In this document: piece after piece, positions 8,196 to 15,742 of the stretch
How positions within the stretch are numbered: the first letter of the stretch is position 1
Layout of the letters: every line of letters starts with the position of its first letter
Source of the DNA: an uncultured Muribaculaceae bacterium
GTDB lineage: Bacteria; Bacteroidota; Bacteroidia; Bacteroidales; Muribaculaceae
Assembly (NCBI GenBank): GCA_910584365.1
Contig: CAJUAF010000002.1
Span: 186,001-250,000 of the forward strand
Direction: 5' to 3'
DNA: 64,000 nucleotides
The notes under the pieces: model-generated
What the model saw: the letters and a program-made list of their open reading frames with translations, nothing else
What the model was told of the DNA's origin: nothing
Database searches by the model: none
Program-made: the position numbers and the translations under genes

Positions 8196-8762
8196 CTATT
8201 TCGCGCTTAGGTAGGTTTCTATTTCTTCCTTGAAGGCGTCGAAGCTGCGGACTATGACGTATTTGTTACCCGCGCCTTCAGCGGCCTTCTGCCATTCCTT
8301 CTGCGTGGCTCTCTGTGTGCCGTCCTCGGTCTTGAACTCGACGCAAAGGGAAGCGTAGCCGCCGGAAGGCTTCAATAGTATCACGTCCGCCACGCCCGCC
8401 GTAACGCCTTCCGCCTTCATTATCCCGGCTTCCCGTTTATTGCGGAAGCCGCCGTTAGGTACGGCGAAAAGCAATAGCCGAAGGCGTGGGTATTGAAGCC
8501 GGAACCAGGTAAAGCAGTTCCTTTGTAGGTGGCTTTCTATGTGCCGGGGCTTCGCCTTCGTCGGCTCGGCGTTGGCTCTTGCTACCAATTCGTCGTAGGT
8601 AAGGCGGGGCTTCGTCGCCGTTCCTATTTGGGCGGTTGACCTCTCACGAAGGGAAGCGGCGCAGGACTTACTGCAGCACTTTCCCCAACCCCGCGCTAAA
8701 TTTCGGGTATCGGTTTGGAAGGGCCGGCCGCAATATTCGCAATTCTTCGTTATTAGTGCCAT
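8196..8762 (-). CDS. VRR-NUC domain nuclease with N-terminal zinc-finger-like motif
   Basis: The 188-residue protein has a CxxC...CxxxC cluster (C8, C11, C30, C34), likely zinc binding, and a VRR-NUC (PD-(D/E)XK-fold) nuclease at about 70-185: E76 in RHIESHLQ, D126 in VADVILL, and E142/K144 in VEFKTE form the expected active site. FAVPNGGFRNKREAGIMKAEGV is the typical family core. Phage VRR-NUC enzymes are thought to cut branched or flapped DNA during replication and recombination. It overlaps the upstream small gene by 10 bases, so the two are translationally coupled. Confidence 0.9.
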   Translation of the reverse strand: MALITKNCEYCGRPFQTDTRNLARGWGKCCSKSCAASLRERSTAQIGTATKPRLTYDELVARANAEPTKAKPRHIESHLQRNCFTWFRLQYPRLRLLLFAVPNGGFRNKREAGIMKAEGVTAGVADVILLKPSGGYASLCVEFKTEDGTQRATQKEWQKAAEGAGNKYVIVRSFDAFKEEIETYLSAK

Positions 8763-8980
8763 AGTTCTTCTTTGGGTTCGGGTTTATCGTCGTCGGTAGG
8801 TACTCGACAGGCGCGGGGGTCTATGGTTTTTTCTATGGGGGTATGCAAACGACAGGCGGGGGCGTCTGCGGTCGTGTCTGCGACGTATATACTTGCGTTC
8901 TTATTCACGCAATAGCCGAAGTCGTCTATTCGTCTATTGAAGAAGGTGCAAGTAGCGCAAGTTTTTTCTTTTTCTTCCAT
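8753..8980 (-). CDS. Small cysteine-rich phage protein, 75 aa
   Basis: Residues include CATCTFF near the N-terminus, then FGYCVN and ACRLH, an arrangement (CxxC...C...C) like a small zinc ribbon. There is no signal peptide. The C-terminus is acidic and proline-rich. The gene overlaps the VRR-NUC gene by 10 bases, so the two may act together. The family is not recognised; DNA or protein binding through zinc is an inference. Confidence 0.7.
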   Translation of the reverse strand: MEEKEKTCATCTFFNRRIDDFGYCVNKNASIYVADTTADAPACRLHTPIEKTIDPRACRVPTDDDKPEPKEELWH

Positions 8981-9002
8981 TCTTGGCTGTTTTTATCGGT
9001 TC

Positions 9003-9212
9003 TTAACTATCGGGAAATAACGAGCCTTGCTGTCGTTCGGCTTCGGCTCTTGCCCGGTCTTTTTCTATCTGCTGCACCCGCTTTATTTCGCGGTCTATCT
9101 CGGCTTCTATCGCCTTCGACTTTCGTAGAACTTCCGGCATACGGGTTCGGAAGTATTCGCGTTGCGTCGCTCGAAGTTCTACTACCTTGTCGAAAAATTG
9201 TTTAGCGTTCAT
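9003..9212 (-). CDS. Hypothetical coiled phage protein, 69 aa
   Basis: The protein reads MNAKQFFDKVVELRATQREYF and then a charged helical stretch (KSKAIEAEIDREIKRVQQIEKDR) that probably forms a coiled coil, ending GSLFPDS. The ATG at 9212 is chosen over an in-frame TTG at 9218. The gene overlaps the end of the upstream gene by 11 bases, so it is likely coupled. Similar short helical proteins occur in many Bacteroidetes phages; no function is known to me. Confidence 0.7.
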   Translation of the reverse strand: MNAKQFFDKVVELRATQREYFRTRMPEVLRKSKAIEAEIDREIKRVQQIEKDRARAEAERQQGSLFPDS

Positions 9213-9555
9213 CGTCAAATAACGAGGGGCTTGGGTTCGGCTTATAGCAAAGGTCGGTAAGTTCGCCTTTCGCTATCTGCAATTCAATGTTATAGACGAC
9301 GTGGGTACATTGGAACTTCCTACGCTTGTCGTTCGTATATAAGTCCACGACTAACCTACCTTCCGGGCATACTCCCCGGCGGGGTGCTTCTTCACGGACG
9401 CGGCCTATATAGCGTTGTCCGTTAGTCCACCCGAATAGGCGTTTTAGTGTCGTCGGGCTAAATGGGTCGTTCTTCGGCTTTATGTACGTCGCCGTTATCT
9501 CGTCGCCCGGAAGAAGCGTTACGGTTCGGTCGGGATAATGTTCTTTAATATCCAT
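9202..9555 (-). CDS. Hypothetical phage protein, 117 aa
   Basis: The soluble protein starts MDIKEHYPDRTVTLLPGDEI and is predicted to be mainly beta strands (GQRYIGRVRE, RLVVDLYTND), with no membrane segment. It ends in SPSLFDDER. It starts 10 bases inside the upstream gene (shared 9545-9555) and overlaps the next gene, so it belongs to the tightly packed early operon. No family or function is recognised. Confidence 0.7.
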   Translation of the reverse strand: MDIKEHYPDRTVTLLPGDEITATYIKPKNDPFSPTTLKRLFGWTNGQRYIGRVREEAPRRGVCPEGRLVVDLYTNDKRRKFQCTHVVYNIELQIAKGELTDLCYKPNPSPSLFDDER

Positions 9556-9811
9556 TTGGTATCGTTTTAAGTTTGGCTATTCCGAAGTTGGTAGGTTCCG
9601 GGTAATTATAAACCTTTCCGGGGTCGTAGGATGCTGCAAGTGCTTTTATCCGGCGTTCCTTGTCGGGCTTCGTGTAGTTCTCAATCATTTTTCGGAACTC
9701 CCACGCCGCGCCCGGACTGAAAAAAGCGCGTAAGGGTGTCGCCGTGTAGTTCTCAAACCATACGACGACGTACCCCACGCCTTTAACTTCGTTTGTTCTT
9801 GCTTCGGACAT
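9545..9811 (-). CDS. Hypothetical phage protein, 88 aa
   Basis: The protein begins MSEARTNEVKGVGYVVVWFENY and ends KLKTIPNGY. The internal ATG at 9811 is used because a longer frame upstream would overlap ssb in another frame. With this start the gene begins 2 bases after the ssb stop, as expected for a compact operon. It is rich in aromatic residues and lacks membrane segments. The function is unknown; its position next to ssb suggests replication or recombination. Confidence 0.7.
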   Translation of the reverse strand: MSEARTNEVKGVGYVVVWFENYTATPLRAFFSPGAAWEFRKMIENYTKPDKERRIKALAASYDPGKVYNYPEPTNFGIAKLKTIPNGY

Positions 9812-9813
9812 CG

Positions 9814-10245
9814 TTAGTATGGTGCTTCGTCGCTTCCGGGGCCAAACGCGGGGTAGCCGCCGGGGGGCATTCCGTAGTTGCCCGCGCCGTAGGCCTGGGA
9901 AGCTGCGCCGGGCTGTTGGTTCTGCTGTGCGTCCTGTCGGCTTCCGAGCAGTTCCAACTCGGAAACGGTGCAATTTATCCCGGCTTCTACGCCGTTCCGT
10001 CCTGTGTAGGTCTTTACGGTAAGGTTGCCACGGCAGTAAACCTGTGTTCCCTTCTTGAGGTAGTTGACTACCGCGCCGTCGCCGGGTTTTAGACAACTTA
10101 CCCACGTCGTCCGGCTTACCGGGTTGCCCTGCGCGTCCTTGAAACGCTCGGAAGTCGCTACGTTGAAGACGATGTAACGCTTCCCGTTGAAGTCCTTAAT
10201 TTCCGCGTCGGATCCTATGTGTCCGACAAATTCTACTTTTAACAT
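9814..10245 (-). CDS. ssb: Single-stranded DNA-binding protein
   Basis: The 143-residue protein has an OB fold over residues 1-105: MLKVEFVGHIGSDAEIK, the FNVATSERFKD strand, TTWVSCLKPGDGAVVNYLKKG and QVYCRGNLTV are classic SSB segments. A Gln/Gly/Pro-rich linker and an acidic tail (GPGSDEAPY) follow; the tail differs from the usual DDDIPF end. It coats single-stranded phage DNA during replication and RecT-like annealing. It overlaps the end of the upstream gene by 7 bases. Confidence 0.95.
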   Translation of the reverse strand: MLKVEFVGHIGSDAEIKDFNGKRYIVFNVATSERFKDAQGNPVSRTTWVSCLKPGDGAVVNYLKKGTQVYCRGNLTVKTYTGRNGVEAGINCTVSELELLGSRQDAQQNQQPGAASQAYGAGNYGMPPGGYPAFGPGSDEAPY

Positions 10246-10583
10246 AGTTCTTTGGTTTTGTTGGGGGTTATGGTTATTTTTTTCTTGGGTATGAAGCCGA
10301 CGTAAAGGCTTGCTTCGTATTCTATCAAGCCGCCCGGTACGGGGGCAATGTCGGCGCGGCTTCTTATGTAGTCGCCTTGCATGACTTGCTCCAATACGTC
10401 GGTTTCAAGTCCGCCCCTTATAAGGCTGTGAATTTCCGGGGATGGCATCGTGCCGTCTTCAAGCGGGAAGTTCTCGCAGCTAACTAATTTAGCCACTTGG
10501 TAGCCCGGTGGAAGGGTCGCGGGCGTTTCGGGGTGCAGGGCGTAGGCCCAACGGCGCAAAAGTGCGGCTAACTTCTTCTTCAT
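10239..10583 (-). CDS. Hypothetical phage protein, paralogue of its neighbour
   Basis: The 114-residue protein starts MKKKLAALLRRWAYALHPET and shares an N-terminal pattern (K-AA-LRRWA--L-PET) and a C-terminal core (EY-A...LYVGFI/LYVGIK) with the next gene upstream. The pair therefore arose by duplication. It is four bases from that gene and overlaps ssb by 7 bases. It has no recognised family; the amphipathic N-terminal helix may mediate oligomerisation. Confidence 0.7.
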   Translation of the reverse strand: MKKKLAALLRRWAYALHPETPATLPPGYQVAKLVSCENFPLEDGTMPSPEIHSLIRGGLETDVLEQVMQGDYIRSRADIAPVPGGLIEYEASLYVGFIPKKKITITPNKTKELC

Positions 10584-10587
10584 GCTG

Positions 10588-10983
10588 TTATGCTTTTAAG
10601 GGGTTAGTATCGTTGTCTTTTATTCCGACGTAGAGGAAGCCGACGATTCTAAGTATCCCGGTTTTCGGGTTTCGTTCCGCGTTATATTCTACTACGCCGT
10701 CTTCCCAAAGGCGGGCTACAATGCCGTGGGCTATGCGTTCTTCGTATTCTTTCCGCATACGCCTAACCGCGTCGGGGTAGCCGTTCTTTTCTGCTTCGAG
10801 GGCGTGGGCTTCCTCTTTCGGGGAAATATCGTAAGCCATTCCTAAACGGCGAATTTTGTAGTATCTTTCCCCGAAGGACGAAGGAAGAAGCAGCCCTAAG
10901 TCGGGACGGTAAGGGTATGTTTCCGGGCTTAACTTGGAGGCCCAACGGCGAAGCGACGCCGCGAATTTGTCTTTAATCTTCAT
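10588..10983 (-). CDS. Hypothetical phage protein, paralogue of its neighbour
   Basis: The 131-residue protein starts MKIKDKFAASLRRWASKLSPET and ends GFLYVGIKDNDTNPLKA. It matches its downstream neighbour in the N-terminal amphipathic helix and the VVEYNAE...GFLYVGIK core. A central charged region (EEAHALEAEKNGYPDAVRRMRKEYEERIAHG) is expected to be helical. It lies between the C5 methyltransferase and the paralogue in one operon. Its function is unknown. Confidence 0.7.
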   Translation of the reverse strand: MKIKDKFAASLRRWASKLSPETYPYRPDLGLLLPSSFGERYYKIRRLGMAYDISPKEEAHALEAEKNGYPDAVRRMRKEYEERIAHGIVARLWEDGVVEYNAERNPKTGILRIVGFLYVGIKDNDTNPLKA

Positions 10984-10996
10984 AATTTTTCGGTGT

Positions 10997-12061
10997 TTAT
11001 GATGAGAAAATATGTTTTATTACTTCTACCGTCCACCCGTTGCCGAGCATCTGGTATATTTGGGTTTTACTGCACTTCCATTCGTACCAATCGGGAATAG
11101 TTTGTAGCCGGGCGCATTCCGTAGGGGTAAAGCATCGTAGAACCTCGTCGGCGGTTAGAATGGTCGGGGCGTGTCCGGCGTGGGCTGAACAAAGGGCGGG
11201 GCTTATGCCATCGACGGAATAAACCCGGTTTTGTTGGTATGGCTGTCGCCCGTTGCTTTCCGTGTCCGGGTTGAACCTTCCCCGGACTGCCACGCAGCGC
11301 GGGCCTGGGATTATTACGCTGTCGTCGTGCCAACGTCCGCCAACCCGTAAAGTATTGCTTTTTTCGTCCGGCCGGCGCGGGTGGAAGCCGAAGTTATTGC
11401 CCTTCTCCTGTTGGCGTTTGCGGTGTCCTAAAAGTTTTCGCTTCCGGGCTTCGCTATATTGGAAACTTTCGGGTACGTCGTCTTCTAAAATATCCCGTAT
11501 GAAGATGCCCCGGTCTTCCGGCTGTGGAATGTCGGTAAATACCTTCGTGTCGAAAAGGTTTGCTTCTTCCCGTGTCCGTATATTAGTCCAATAAAGCCGG
11601 ACGCGGTTTTGTGCCGAAACTAAGGCGGAATTTATTACGACGGGTTCTAACCCTAATTGCTCGGTTATGACCTGTTCGCACTCCCGGCGCATACGGACGT
11701 TTTCAAGTAGGAAAAGAACGCCGGGGTTATACTCCTGTATCTCCCGAAGGATACGGACGTATTCAAAGAAAAGGACGCTTCGGGGGTCGTTAAAATTTAA
11801 CTGCTTCCCGGCGAAACTGAACCCTTGACAGGGCGAACCGCCTATAAGTAGGTCTATGTGGGGAAGGTCGGCGGCGCGTACTCCTGTAACACTTCCGAGC
11901 TGCACGGTGTCCGGGAAATTGTGCTGTGTCTGCTTAATGGCGTGTTTGTCTATCTCGGAAGCAAAGTATTTGTTTACCTTGATTCCGGCTTCCCGTAGGG
12001 CAATTCTACCGCAACTCATCCCGTCGAACAGGCTAAGGACGGTTATACCTTTTTCGTTCAT
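10997..12061 (-). CDS. DNA cytosine-5 methyltransferase
   Basis: The 354-residue enzyme has the ordered C5-methylase motifs: motif I LFDGMSCGRIALREAG (11-26), motif IV SPCQGFSFAG with catalytic C78 (76-85), motif VI ENVRM (120-124), a QNRVRLYWTNIR motif VIII region, and the closing QMLGNGWTVEVIKHI. It transfers a methyl group from SAM to C5 of cytosine in a specific site held by the variable region between about residues 185 and 300. There is no partner restriction gene, so it is an orphan phage methylase that may guard against host restriction. It starts 6 bases from the upstream stop, next to a copy of the phage 15-mer (12,065-12,079). Confidence 0.95.
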   Translation of the reverse strand: MNEKGITVLSLFDGMSCGRIALREAGIKVNKYFASEIDKHAIKQTQHNFPDTVQLGSVTGVRAADLPHIDLLIGGSPCQGFSFAGKQLNFNDPRSVLFFEYVRILREIQEYNPGVLFLLENVRMRRECEQVITEQLGLEPVVINSALVSAQNRVRLYWTNIRTREEANLFDTKVFTDIPQPEDRGIFIRDILEDDVPESFQYSEARKRKLLGHRKRQQEKGNNFGFHPRRPDEKSNTLRVGGRWHDDSVIIPGPRCVAVRGRFNPDTESNGRQPYQQNRVYSVDGISPALCSAHAGHAPTILTADEVLRCFTPTECARLQTIPDWYEWKCSKTQIYQMLGNGWTVEVIKHIFSS

Positions 12062-12067
12062 TTCGTC

Positions 12068-12676
12068 TTATAGTGATACGTCCGAAGGCGTAGTTAATTT
12101 TTTACTCAATAGCGTAGCCACTTTTTCGGCGGCTGCGCGGAACTCTCGCGTATATTTGTATTCGCTTTCGTAGCGGCGTAAATAGTAGTGAATTGTCGAG
12201 GTGTCGTGGCGCGTTTCCTCGGCTATCTCCTGCGTTGTTACTCCGCGTTTTTTGCAATGGTGGGCATATATCATCCGGGCGAATACGTGCCAACGCTCCC
12301 GGCTGTCCGCCGCAATGACTTTGAAGGGTACGGACATAGCCGTATAAATGGCGTGTTTAATATCCCGGTGCTTGGGCTGACGTTCGTAGACTATTGTAAG
12401 CCCTAACGCCTTCGCTATCTCTCGTTCTAAGGTCGCCCCGTTACTGACTTCCCAATTAGGAAGCATATAAATCGCTTCACAATCAAGCAATAACTTAATA
12501 TCCGCCTTCATGTGTTCGTGCCACGGTTGGGAACGGTCTACGCCGTTGAACAGCGGGTTTACCACGTCGTAGCCCTGTGCGTTAAGAAGCCGGGCCGCCT
12601 CTAAGAAGTTGGCGACGTATTCCGGGCGCGTTAAGCCGCTGATTTGGCCTGAAATATATATTTTCTTTTTCTGCAT
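12068..12676 (-). CDS. DUF4406 domain fused to a DnaA C-terminal-like HTH
   Basis: The 202-residue protein begins with a DUF4406 domain (about 1-100; KIYISGQISGL, then DCEAIYMLPNWEVSNGATLE), related in fold to nucleoside 2-deoxyribosyltransferases. Residues about 115-195 look like the DnaA C-terminal DNA-binding domain: RERWHVFARMIYAHHC, a TTQEIAEETRHDTSTIHYYL helix-turn-helix, and a final FRAAAEKVATLL helix. The second part suggests sequence-specific DNA binding, perhaps at a phage origin. Whether the first half is an active enzyme is unknown. The gene is in the replication-side operon next to the C5 methylase. Confidence 0.78.
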   Translation of the reverse strand: MQKKKIYISGQISGLTRPEYVANFLEAARLLNAQGYDVVNPLFNGVDRSQPWHEHMKADIKLLLDCEAIYMLPNWEVSNGATLEREIAKALGLTIVYERQPKHRDIKHAIYTAMSVPFKVIAADSRERWHVFARMIYAHHCKKRGVTTQEIAEETRHDTSTIHYYLRRYESEYKYTREFRAAAEKVATLLSKKLTTPSDVSL

Positions 12677-12789
12677 TGTGAAATGGTTGTTTATTTTGCT
12701 TTGTAGGCGGTTTATTCCTTGCTGCCCTTCAACTACACACCAAAGGGTCGAAGCGCGGAATTTGGGGCGTTTCCGTGGCTCTCACGGTG

Positions 12790-13548
12790 TTATTTGGGTT
12801 TGGCCTGCTTCTCGCTTTTCATATAGTCGGCTATGAAGGTTATTATTCTTACGAGGCTTTCTAAGACTTCCACGAAAAGAAGGGCGGTAGTCTTCTTCCT
12901 CCCGTATTCGGTCGTTTCCTTGAACTTCTGCGCCATCCACCCGTGGAAGCCTATTGAGGGGTCTATGCCTTGACTTTCCGCCCAAACTTCCCACGGTACG
13001 GCATTCCGCCGGGCTTCCTCGCGCTCCTGTTCCTGTCGTTCCTTCTCCATCTCGTAGGCTATTCGGTTTTCCTTCGCCTGTTGGTCTATGGCGTATTTGC
13101 GGAAGGCTTCTAACACTTTACGGGGCGTTACCTTGCCGTAGATGTCGAACTCGCCACACTTCAAAAGGTGGAAGAAACGAAGAATAGAAGCCATCGACAA
13201 AAGCCGGAAGCGTTCACTTTCACAAATGGCGTGGGCTATAAAGTCTACGTCGTATTCGTCTACGTCTTGGTCTTCTCCCATCCGTAGAATTGCTTCGGTA
13301 ATGTGCAAGCCAATAAGCCCGGCTACGCCGTCTTCCCCGTAGGTTCTCACTATGACGGCGAAGGTAGGAACGCCGGAACGTACCGCCTTTTCCACGTTCT
13401 TGGCGCAGTATCTCTGTGCCGATACCCCGAACGTCTTGCAAAGCTGCGGAAGGTCGCCGTACTGCTGACGGACGGCTAAGGCGCGGGGGTCTGTCTTAGC
13501 CAATGCCCCGGAATTGTCCGGGCGGCGGTTTGAAGGTAACATTTCCAT
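12790..13548 (-). CDS. Hypothetical phage protein, 252 aa
   Basis: The helical protein begins MEMLPSNRRPDNSGALAKTD; residues about 30-75 (YGDLPQLCKTFGVSAQRYCAK...) are followed by a central PTFAVIVRTYGEDGVAGLIGLH core and a charged helix (MEKERQEQEREEARRN near 170). The C-terminal TALLFVEVLESLVRIITFIADYMK is hydrophobic. Proteins of this layout are frequent in Bacteroidales mobile elements, but I know no function. It follows the replication-type gene by 17 bases and is probably co-transcribed with it. The 113 bases downstream show no clear terminator. Confidence 0.75.
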   Translation of the reverse strand: MEMLPSNRRPDNSGALAKTDPRALAVRQQYGDLPQLCKTFGVSAQRYCAKNVEKAVRSGVPTFAVIVRTYGEDGVAGLIGLHITEAILRMGEDQDVDEYDVDFIAHAICESERFRLLSMASILRFFHLLKCGEFDIYGKVTPRKVLEAFRKYAIDQQAKENRIAYEMEKERQEQEREEARRNAVPWEVWAESQGIDPSIGFHGWMAQKFKETTEYGRKKTTALLFVEVLESLVRIITFIADYMKSEKQAKPK

Positions 13549-13565
13549 ATCGCTGAATTTTAGAA

Positions 13566-14507
13566 TTAGAAGGGTTCGGTATCTCCGGCGGTGGAAGGAC
13601 TTGCGGCGGATCCGTCGCTCTTTATTGCGCGGGCCATGCGTTCGGCGGCCCCCTGCATTAGGTCTTGTCTTGCCTGTCGGCGGCTTTTGGGCGCGGCGGC
13701 GTCTTCCCTGGCCCTGCGGCGGTCGGCTTCAAACTTCCGGCGAAGATGATTTATTAAGTGCTGGGCGGCGTCCTTGTAGTCGGTATGTTCCACGCCGCGC
13801 AGCTGCCACTCGGCTATTATTTCGTTGGCGTATTGCTTTAAGGTTTCTACGTCCGTGCTGTTCTGCATACAAAGGACGTCTAAACTATATTGGTTTTCGG
13901 GTGCAAAGAACTTATCCAAAAAACAAACCTCGTGCGCGTTATCTACAACAACATAATTATTTATAGATAACTGATTACTGATTAAGGTTAGTTCTTTGGC
14001 GTCAGTTAGTTCTTTTTCGCCGTCTTGGTTAGTTCTCGGTTTGTTTTGGGTTAGTTCTTGGTTAGTTTTAACAAACCCTTTTTGGCGAATTTTTGGCAAA
14101 TTTGGCGTATTTTCTTCTTCGCCTTCCGGCAAAATTTCCACGGCTTCGACGCCCGAAACGTCCGAAATAACTAATTTTTCGGGGTTGGTTAGTTCTTGGT
14201 TAGTTTCGGTTAGTTCTTGGTTAGTTCTTTTCCCGCGCCTTCCGTTGGGGTTGTTACGGGTGCCTTTGGGTGCGCCGCCCTTGCTGCCGTTCCTAACAGC
14301 GCGTTCGTACCTCGCTACGTTAAAATCTATCTGCGACTTTAACGCTATGAATAAGGCGCGGGCCGTCGGGCTTGCCTCGTCGCCCGGCTCTATTCCGTCG
14401 AAGGCGTAGGCGTAAAGTACCCGCGAAACTTCCTTATAAAGTTCCGCCGGAAGCTCGGCTATCGCGTCTATGTAGGAACGAAAAATTACTATGCTGTCTT
14501 GGCTCAT
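13566..14507 (-). CDS. Phage replication-type protein (DUF6291-like) containing an iteron-like tract
   Basis: The 313-residue protein has an N-terminal domain (1-70, IVIFRSYIDAIAELPAELYK) of the DUF6291 type, then a GGAPKGTRNNPNGRRGK basic linker. Next come repeats of TNQELT (95-107 and about 145-172), and a C-terminal helical region (EIIAEWQLRGVEHTDYKDAAQHLINHLRRK) of the DUF7833/DnaD-like kind. Such genes are usually replication initiators or organisers. The repeated peptide is encoded by a nine-copy DNA repeat, as in lambdoid O genes, where the origin lies inside the initiator gene. The repeat unit is read in two different frames, so selection seems to act on the DNA. Confidence 0.78.
   Translation of the reverse strand: MSQDSIVIFRSYIDAIAELPAELYKEVSRVLYAYAFDGIEPGDEASPTARALFIALKSQIDFNVARYERAVRNGSKGGAPKGTRNNPNGRRGKRTNQELTETNQELTNPEKLVISDVSGVEAVEILPEGEEENTPNLPKIRQKGFVKTNQELTQNKPRTNQDGEKELTDAKELTLISNQLSINNYVVVDNAHEVCFLDKFFAPENQYSLDVLCMQNSTDVETLKQYANEIIAEWQLRGVEHTDYKDAAQHLINHLRRKFEADRRRAREDAAAPKSRRQARQDLMQGAAERMARAIKSDGSAASPSTAGDTEPF
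13986..14231. repeat. Iteron-like array, candidate phage replication origin
   Basis: Nine copies of GGTTAGTT(C/T)T(T/C)GG-type units start at 13986, 14004, 14027, 14049, 14060, 14187, 14198, 14208 and 14219. Neighbouring copies are spaced 10-11 bases, or 22-23, so most lie on one face of the helix; the 18-base step (13986 to 14004) is the exception. The same unit encodes TNQ in one frame and ELT in another. AT-rich DNA flanks it (13,905-13,990 and 14,065-14,115), suitable for unwinding. Position inside a replication-type gene fits an origin bound by that gene's product. Confidence 0.62.
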
Positions 14508-14564
14508 AGCGGTTGGTTTAATGGGGGCGCGTTACTGGGTAAGGCGACGCGCCCCCGGTTGTTA

Positions 14565-15425
14565 TTAGGGTTTTACTTCTATCTTCTCCACTTCCTTGTA
14601 GGCGGCGCAGAAGGCGTAGGGTATAATCGCGTTAAGGTTGAAGGGCGACGCGGACGTAAGCGAAACTTCAAAGGCTGTAATTTCGCGTCCTTCCTTCTCG
14701 GCTTCCTTCTTGAGCTGCGTGTTAAGCCACGCCGTTATTACCGCCTTCGCGGTGTCGATGTCGCGGGTCTTAACAATGAAGTCGTAGGACGACGGGCGCG
14801 GCTCGTCTTCGTCGTCTTCGCGCTTGGCTACGATGTCCGCTTCAATACGGTAATACTTCGTATCGTCGCGGGCTTCCTCTCCGTCCGGGGTTTCTTCTCC
14901 GGCTTCGTTGCCGCCTTCCACTTCCTCGACGGCGCGGCGGAAGCGGTCGTTTAGAATTATGCAGCCGGGCATCGCCTTGACGCTATCCACCACGAAACGG
15001 GAAGTAAAGTTTAGTTCTATGAAGTCCGTTACGACTTCAATAGCGAGGGTCGCGCTCTGTGCCTGTAAAATGAAACTTTTACGTTTGTTCCCTATGACGG
15101 CCGTAGCCTTGAAGGGCAGAAGGCTGTAACGCTTGTCGGGGCGGGCTATTCGGCGTTGGTTGCTTACTTCGACGTCGGTAATATCGCCGCATTGAATGTG
15201 GAAGGATATGCTTTGGGCGGTTTCCTCGTCTATGTACTTGCCAACCTCAAAAAGCAAGTCGTTCCGTTCAATGCTTATAACTTCCCCGGTGTCGCTGTCT
15301 AATACTTCTTCGTACCACGTCTTAAAGACGTTCGACGCGAAGAACTTGCCAACCATCCGGCGGGTGTCGTTCGTGCGGTAGCGTATTTCGTCCTTCCGGG
15401 TTTCGATTCTTTCCTGTGCTTCCAT
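14565..15425 (-). CDS. Hypothetical phage protein, 286 aa
   Basis: The protein appears to hold two similar alpha/beta halves. Residues about 25-170 (GKFFASNVFKTWYEEV, DTGEVISIERNDLLFEVGKYID) and about 195-286 (KYYRIEADIVAKREDDE, TAKAVITAWLNTQL) are joined by an acidic linker (EEVEGGNEAGEETPDGEE). There is no signal or membrane segment. The layout recalls DUF4494-type proteins of Bacteroidales elements, but I cannot assign it. It precedes the replication-type gene and lies one base from the HU gene, within the same operon. Confidence 0.72.
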   Translation of the reverse strand: MEAQERIETRKDEIRYRTNDTRRMVGKFFASNVFKTWYEEVLDSDTGEVISIERNDLLFEVGKYIDEETAQSISFHIQCGDITDVEVSNQRRIARPDKRYSLLPFKATAVIGNKRKSFILQAQSATLAIEVVTDFIELNFTSRFVVDSVKAMPGCIILNDRFRRAVEEVEGGNEAGEETPDGEEARDDTKYYRIEADIVAKREDDEDEPRPSSYDFIVKTRDIDTAKAVITAWLNTQLKKEAEKEGREITAFEVSLTSASPFNLNAIIPYAFCAAYKEVEKIEVKP

Positions 15426-15426
15426 C

Positions 15427-15729
15427 TTAGTCCTGTGCTACGTTGAAGTCTTTGGCCGGTTTGAAGCTGACGACGGCGCGGGCGGGAACGTGGACGGGAA
15501 CGTGGACGGCTTCGCCCGTGCTGATGTTCCGGGCTATCTTGGCTTTTCGGTTCTTGTGTCCGAAGGTGCCGAAGCCGCGCAGGGTTACTTCTCCGCCGCA
15601 ATAAACGACGTCCTTAATTACGCCGAGGGTGGCTGTTATCACTTCTTCCGTTACGGTGGCGTTAATGCCGTGGGCCGGTGTTCCGGCGCAAGCTGCGGCG
15701 ACTTTCGCCGCTAATTCTTTCTTTGTCAT
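15427..15729 (-). CDS. HU-family DNA-binding protein
   Basis: The 100-residue protein has the HU/IHF layout: N-terminal helices (MTKKELAAKVAAACAG), the GGEVTLRGFGTFGHKNRKAKIARNI saddle, then the DNA-binding arm and VVSFKPAKDF end. The usual arm sequence NPxTGE appears as NISTGEAVHVPVHVPARAVV, slightly longer because VHVP is repeated. It bends and compacts DNA and may assist replication or integration of the phage. It lies one base ahead of the next gene. Confidence 0.92.
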   Translation of the reverse strand: MTKKELAAKVAAACAGTPAHGINATVTEEVITATLGVIKDVVYCGGEVTLRGFGTFGHKNRKAKIARNISTGEAVHVPVHVPARAVVSFKPAKDFNVAQD

Positions 15730-15742
15730 GTTGGGTGTGAGG

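Noticed and set aside
12065..12079. Fourth full member of the phage 15-mer family
   Set aside because: Two mismatches and overlap with the end of a coding region make it possible chance; kept only as a weaker copy.
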